This document shows positions 7,747 through 10,668 of a stretch of 10,668 nucleotides of DNA, piece by piece; positions within the stretch are counted from its first letter, which is position 1; the number at the start of each line of letters is the position of its first letter. The position numbers were made by a program, and so were the translations under genes. The stretch is taken from contig PWRV01000071.1 of NCBI GenBank assembly GCA_003563455.1, forward strand, positions 1-10,668, written 5' to 3'. The notes under the pieces were generated by a model, which searched no databases, had not been told where the DNA came from, and was given only the letters and a program-made list of their open reading frames with translations. The DNA comes from Thioalkalivibrio sp. (GTDB lineage Bacteria > Pseudomonadota > Gammaproteobacteria > Ectothiorhodospirales > Ectothiorhodospiraceae).

Positions 7747-9153
7747 CTACGAGGCCTGTTCGGCCGCTTCGTCGAGCGGGGTATCGGCTGCGGATAGCGG
7801 CCGCTTCGGACGTCCCTGCGTGTCCGGGACGCCCTCCGGCTCGTCGGGCATGCCCTTGCGGACGATCAGGGTCAGATAATAAATGCCGGCGGTGAAGACG
7901 ACTGCGTAGACCGCGATGTAGCCGATCAGGGTGAACAGCGCCATTCCACCGGTGAGGCTCGGTGTCAGGCCGTCCTGTACGGTGATCAACCCGTAGAGCA
8001 GGTACGGCTGACGACCGACCTCGGTGACGAACCAGCCGGCCAGCACCGCGACGAAGGGCAGCGGGATCATCAGGGTCAATGTGCGCAGCAGCCTCGGGCT
8101 GTCTAGAACCCGCCCGCGGTAGAGCAGCCAGGCGCCCCAGAGGGCCACGCCGATCATCACCATGCCGATGCCGACCATCACCCGGAATGACCAGAAGACG
8201 ATCCCCACCGGTGGCCGCTCGTCGGCGGACCACTCCTCGAGGCCGAGTACCTCCCCGTCGAGTTCGTGGGTGAGGATCAGGCTCGCCAGTTTCGGGATGC
8301 CGATTTCGAAGTGGTTGGTCTCATTCGCCGAGTCCGGGATCGCGAACAGCAGCAGCGGCAGGCCTTCCTGCGTTTCCCAGGCGCCCTCCATCGCGGCGAC
8401 CTTCGCAGGCTGGTGCTCGAGGGTGTTCAGTCCGTGGAAATCCCCGATCACCAGCTGTGCCGGCGCGGCAATTGCGAGCATCACCAGGGTCATCTTCAGC
8501 GCCCGCCGGCTGGCGGTGACCGCATGACCCCGGAGGAGGTACCAGGCGGAGACGCCGGCCACAACGAACCCACCGGTCAGCAGCGAGGCGACCGCCATGT
8601 GCGCGAAGCGGTAGGGGAAGGAGGGGTTGAAGATCGCCTCCAGCCAGCTGGTCACGTGCACCATGCCGTCGCGCAGTTCGAACCCGGCCGGCGTATGCAT
8701 CCAGGAGTTCGCGGACAGGATCCAGAAGGACGAGATGAAGGTGCCTACGGCCACCATTACCGCGGCAAAGAGGTGCACCCCCGGCGGAACCTTGTTGCGC
8801 CCGAACAGCAGCACGCCGAGGAAGGCGGCCTCGAGGAAGAAGGCGGTCACGACCTCGTAGGCGAGCACCGGACCGAGAAAATTCGCGCTGCGGTACGAGA
8901 ACTCGCTCCAGTTGGTGCCGAACTGGAAGGCCATCACGAGTCCGGAGACGACCCCCATCCCGAATACCACCGCGAAGATCTTGATCCAGAATTGCGAAAG
9001 CCGCGCCCAGTGCGGGTCGCGAGTGCGGTAGGAAATGGCCTCCAGCAACGCGATATAGGTGGCCAGTCCAATGGTGAACACCGGGAAAATCGCGTGGAAG
9101 GACACGACGAAGGCGAACTGGATTCGCGAGAGGAGGAGCGGATCGAATTCCAT
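7747..9153 (-). CDS. cydA: Cytochrome bd-type quinol oxidase subunit I, CioA-like (short Q-loop)
   Basis: Subunit I binds the hemes, oxidises quinol and reduces oxygen to water in the inner membrane. The 468-aa product shows His20 (equivalent to E. coli His19), Glu100 and Glu108, His185 and Met326 (the heme b558 ligand pair) and GWFVTEVGRQP at 373-383. The IGDFHGLNTLEHQPAK segment and the direct run from the DERPP region into FWSFRVM mean the long C-terminal Q-loop of E. coli CydA is missing. This is the cyanide-insensitive CioA pattern of Pseudomonas, so cioA is an equally fitting name. The last 38 or so residues form a hydrophilic tail. The conserved GRQPW motif reads GRQPY here. ATG 9153 is chosen because GGAG lies eight bases upstream and it gives MEFDPLLLSRIQF; an ATG at 9174 has no ribosome-binding site. 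It is the first gene of the cydABDC unit. Confidence 0.95.
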   Translation of the reverse strand: MEFDPLLLSRIQFAFVVSFHAIFPVFTIGLATYIALLEAISYRTRDPHWARLSQFWIKIFAVVFGMGVVSGLVMAFQFGTNWSEFSYRSANFLGPVLAYEVVTAFFLEAAFLGVLLFGRNKVPPGVHLFAAVMVAVGTFISSFWILSANSWMHTPAGFELRDGMVHVTSWLEAIFNPSFPYRFAHMAVASLLTGGFVVAGVSAWYLLRGHAVTASRRALKMTLVMLAIAAPAQLVIGDFHGLNTLEHQPAKVAAMEGAWETQEGLPLLLFAIPDSANETNHFEIGIPKLASLILTHELDGEVLGLEEWSADERPPVGIVFWSFRVMVGIGMVMIGVALWGAWLLYRGRVLDSPRLLRTLTLMIPLPFVAVLAGWFVTEVGRQPYLLYGLITVQDGLTPSLTGGMALFTLIGYIAVYAVVFTAGIYYLTLIVRKGMPDEPEGVPDTQGRPKRPLSAADTPLDEAAEQAS

Positions 9154-9214
9154 GGGCGGATCTCCGCGGAACATGTGTTGGCGCAAGTGCAGAATCACCG
9201 CGCTGACGGCCGCG

Positions 9215-9232
9215 TATTATCAGTCCATAATA
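9215..9232. promoter_or_regulatory. Perfect inverted repeat in the cydA-bfd divergent region, candidate operator
   Basis: TATTAT, a 6-base spacer CAGTCC, then ATAATA form a perfect dyad in an AT-rich island within GC-rich DNA. It lies 62 bp upstream of the cydA ATG and about 50 bp upstream of the bfd -35 element. On the minus strand the dyad contains both GATAAT (9216-9221) and TATTAT (9227-9232), each 5/6 to a -10 element, so a protein bound here would probably occlude a cydA promoter. I see no good -35 for either, nor a match to the FNR/Anr TTGAT-N4-ATCAA box or the Fur 19-mer. Confidence 0.45.
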
Positions 9233-9280
9233 TTCCGATTGCTACCGCACCCAGTCGGAGTGATGGCTCTGATGATGCAG

Positions 9281-9309
9281 TTGAAAACAATTCGCGTTAG
9301 CGATAGCAT
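9281..9309 (+). promoter_or_regulatory. Sigma-70-type promoter for bfd
   Basis: TTGAAA at 9281-9286 is 5/6 to the -35 consensus. After an ideal 17-base spacer, TAGCAT at 9304-9309 is 4/6 to the -10 consensus. Transcription would begin near 9316, leaving a leader of about 26 nt before the bfd ATG at 9342. A Fur or IscR site might be expected here by analogy with other bfd genes, but I cannot point to a convincing one. Confidence 0.55.
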
Positions 9310-9341
9310 GGAATGGAGTTAGACTACACGCTGGTTCGCCC

Positions 9342-9542
9342 ATGTATATTTGTGTCTGCAAGGGAGTCCGGGAGCGGGATATCCGTGAACTCGCGACCAC
9401 CACCCCGGGGGTTCGCATGCTGGATCTGCGCCTGCGGCTCGGCGTCTGCTCGGAGTGCGGCAAATGCGGCAAGCGCGCCCTCGGTCTGCTGCGGGATCGA
9501 TGCGAGACAGCGGTGACTCTGGAACTTCGACCGCAGGAATGA
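9342..9542 (+). CDS. bfd: Bacterioferritin-associated ferredoxin Bfd
   Basis: Bfd is a small cytoplasmic [2Fe-2S] protein that docks on bacterioferritin and reduces its heme to release stored iron when iron is scarce. The 66-aa product starts MYICVCKGV, matching the E. coli Bfd start MYVCLCNGI. It carries the Fer2_BFD cluster pattern: Cys4-x-Cys6, then Cys39-x2-Cys42 in the ECGKC segment. Cys36 is an additional cysteine just before the second pair. The length matches the family (64 aa in E. coli). The ATG at 9342 gives the conserved N-terminus. There is no good ribosome-binding site directly upstream, since the nearest GGAG (9315-9318) is too far away and close to the predicted transcript start. 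bfr follows 103 bp downstream on the same strand, which confirms the identity. Confidence 0.93.
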   Translation: MYICVCKGVRERDIRELATTTPGVRMLDLRLRLGVCSECGKCGKRALGLLRDRCETAVTLELRPQE

Positions 9543-9555
9543 TACTGAAGAATCG

Positions 9556-9588
9556 ACCGCGGGGTTCGCTCCAGTGCGCGCCCGCGGT
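9556..9588 (+). other. Hairpin in the bfd-bfr intergenic gap
   Basis: ACCGCGGG (9556-9563) and CCCGCGGT (9581-9588) are exact reverse complements separated by a 17-base loop. A weaker CCCCA/TGGGG hairpin follows around 9600-9617. Neither is followed by a T-tract, so this is not an obvious terminator. It could be a processing or attenuation structure that adjusts bfr relative to bfd expression, or simply chance in GC-rich DNA. Confidence 0.35.
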
Positions 9589-9645
9589 GTCATCGTGCCC
9601 CCAGGTTTCCGTGGGGCTTCCAGACAGACATTGCAGGAGTCCGGC

Positions 9646-10122
9646 ATGAAGGGTGATCCAGAAGTTGTTCGCTACCTCAACCTTGCACTGAAGAACGAAT
9701 TGACGGCCATCAACCAGTATTTTCTGCACGCCCGCATGTTCCGTGACTGGGGGCTGAAGAAGCTGGATGAATACGAATACGGCGAATCCCTCGACGAGAT
9801 GAAACATGCAGATTTGCTGATCAACCGCATCCTGTTCCTCGAGGCACTGCCCAATCTCCAGGACCTCAACATGCTGCGGATCGGGGAGAACACGAAAGAG
9901 ATTCTCGAGTGTGATCTGGCGATGGAGATGGATGCAATCCCGCTGTACCGGGACGCGATCGCCCACTGCGAGCAGGTAAAGGATTTCGTCACCCGGGACC
10001 TGTTGCAGGGCATCCTGGAGAGCGAGGAGGAGCACGTCGACTGGCTCGAGACCAATCTCGCGCTGATCGAGCGGATCGGTCTGCAGAACTACGAGCAGAG
10101 CCAGATGGGTAGTGCCGACTGA
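9646..10122 (+). CDS. bfr: Bacterioferritin (heme-binding iron-storage protein)
   Basis: Bfr forms a 24-subunit cytoplasmic shell that oxidises Fe(II) and stores it as a ferric mineral, with heme bound between subunit pairs. The 158-aa product equals E. coli Bfr in length and aligns without gaps. All ferroxidase ligands are present (Glu18, Glu51, His54, Glu94, Glu127, His130), as is the heme ligand Met52, so this is a catalytic heme-binding subunit. Tyr25 is kept. E. coli inner-surface His46 is replaced by Gly46, while Asp50 remains. The ATG at 9646 has AGGAG (9635-9639) six bases upstream and gives the family start MKGDPEV; a longer in-frame ORF begins at 9574 but lacks this support. It lies downstream of bfd and 31 bp before a tonB-like gene, forming an iron cluster that may be one transcript. 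Confidence 0.97.
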   Translation: MKGDPEVVRYLNLALKNELTAINQYFLHARMFRDWGLKKLDEYEYGESLDEMKHADLLINRILFLEALPNLQDLNMLRIGENTKEILECDLAMEMDAIPLYRDAIAHCEQVKDFVTRDLLQGILESEEEHVDWLETNLALIERIGLQNYEQSQMGSAD

Positions 10123-10153
10123 GGGTCGGTAGCCATGCCGCCGACACCGCACC

Positions 10154-10668
<515 letters not shown>

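Noticed and set aside
4258..9300. Long plus-strand open frames opposite cydC, cydB and cydA (300, 352 and 344 aa)
   Set aside because: They are rich in Gln/Arg/Gly/His and lack motifs, being antisense images of membrane-protein genes with strong third-position GC bias.
9154..9341. FNR/Anr or Fur box in the divergent region
   Set aside because: I looked for TTGAT-N4-ATCAA and for the GATAAT-based Fur 19-mer and found no convincing match on either strand.

Overview
The window looks like chromosomal DNA of a high-GC gammaproteobacterium. The ClpB and Bfr lengths and residue numbering match E. coli exactly, the quinol oxidase is of the Pseudomonas CioAB type, and TonB has a very acidic Glu-Pro linker. 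A purple-sulfur or halo/alkaliphilic relative such as Ectothiorhodospiraceae is my guess from the style of the sequence, not something it proves.

Layout. Positions 1-177 hold a 17-bp minisatellite cut by the window edge. It is followed by a good sigma-32-like promoter and clpB (291-2864, +), which ends at a strong hairpin/T-tract terminator. A 98-aa protein of unknown function (3064-3360, +) comes next, convergent with the following operon. On the minus strand, read from right to left, lies a tight four-gene unit: cydA/cioA (9153-7747), cydB/cioB (7734-6736), cydD (about 6739-5060) and cydC (5067-3397). It encodes both subunits of a short-Q-loop, cyanide-insensitive-type bd quinol oxidase and the heterodimeric ABC transporter needed to assemble bd oxidases. 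cydB/cydD and cydD/cydC overlap by a few bases.

A 188-bp divergent control region (9154-9341) separates the oxidase operon from an iron set on the plus strand: bfd (bacterioferritin-associated ferredoxin, 9342-9542), bfr (heme-binding bacterioferritin, 9646-10122) and the start of a tonB-like gene (10154 to the right edge), whose linker is 26 uninterrupted Glu-Pro pairs. The control region holds a perfect 6-6-6 inverted repeat near the oxidase side and a recognisable sigma-70-type promoter for bfd.

How the genes fit together. ClpB is the heat-shock disaggregase and stands alone. CydABDC makes and matures a heme-rich terminal oxidase. Bfr stores iron and Bfd reduces the Bfr heme to release it. 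TonB powers uptake of iron or heme chelates through the outer membrane. A heme-costly oxidase divergent from iron storage, release and import suggests coordinated iron/oxygen control, which is an inference.

I found no mobile element, CRISPR, tRNA or clearly undescribed system. The points most worth a second look are the missing canonical cydD start, the dyad between cydA and bfd, the two DNA repeat arrays, and a few substituted conserved residues (GRQPY in CydA, Gly46 in Bfr).
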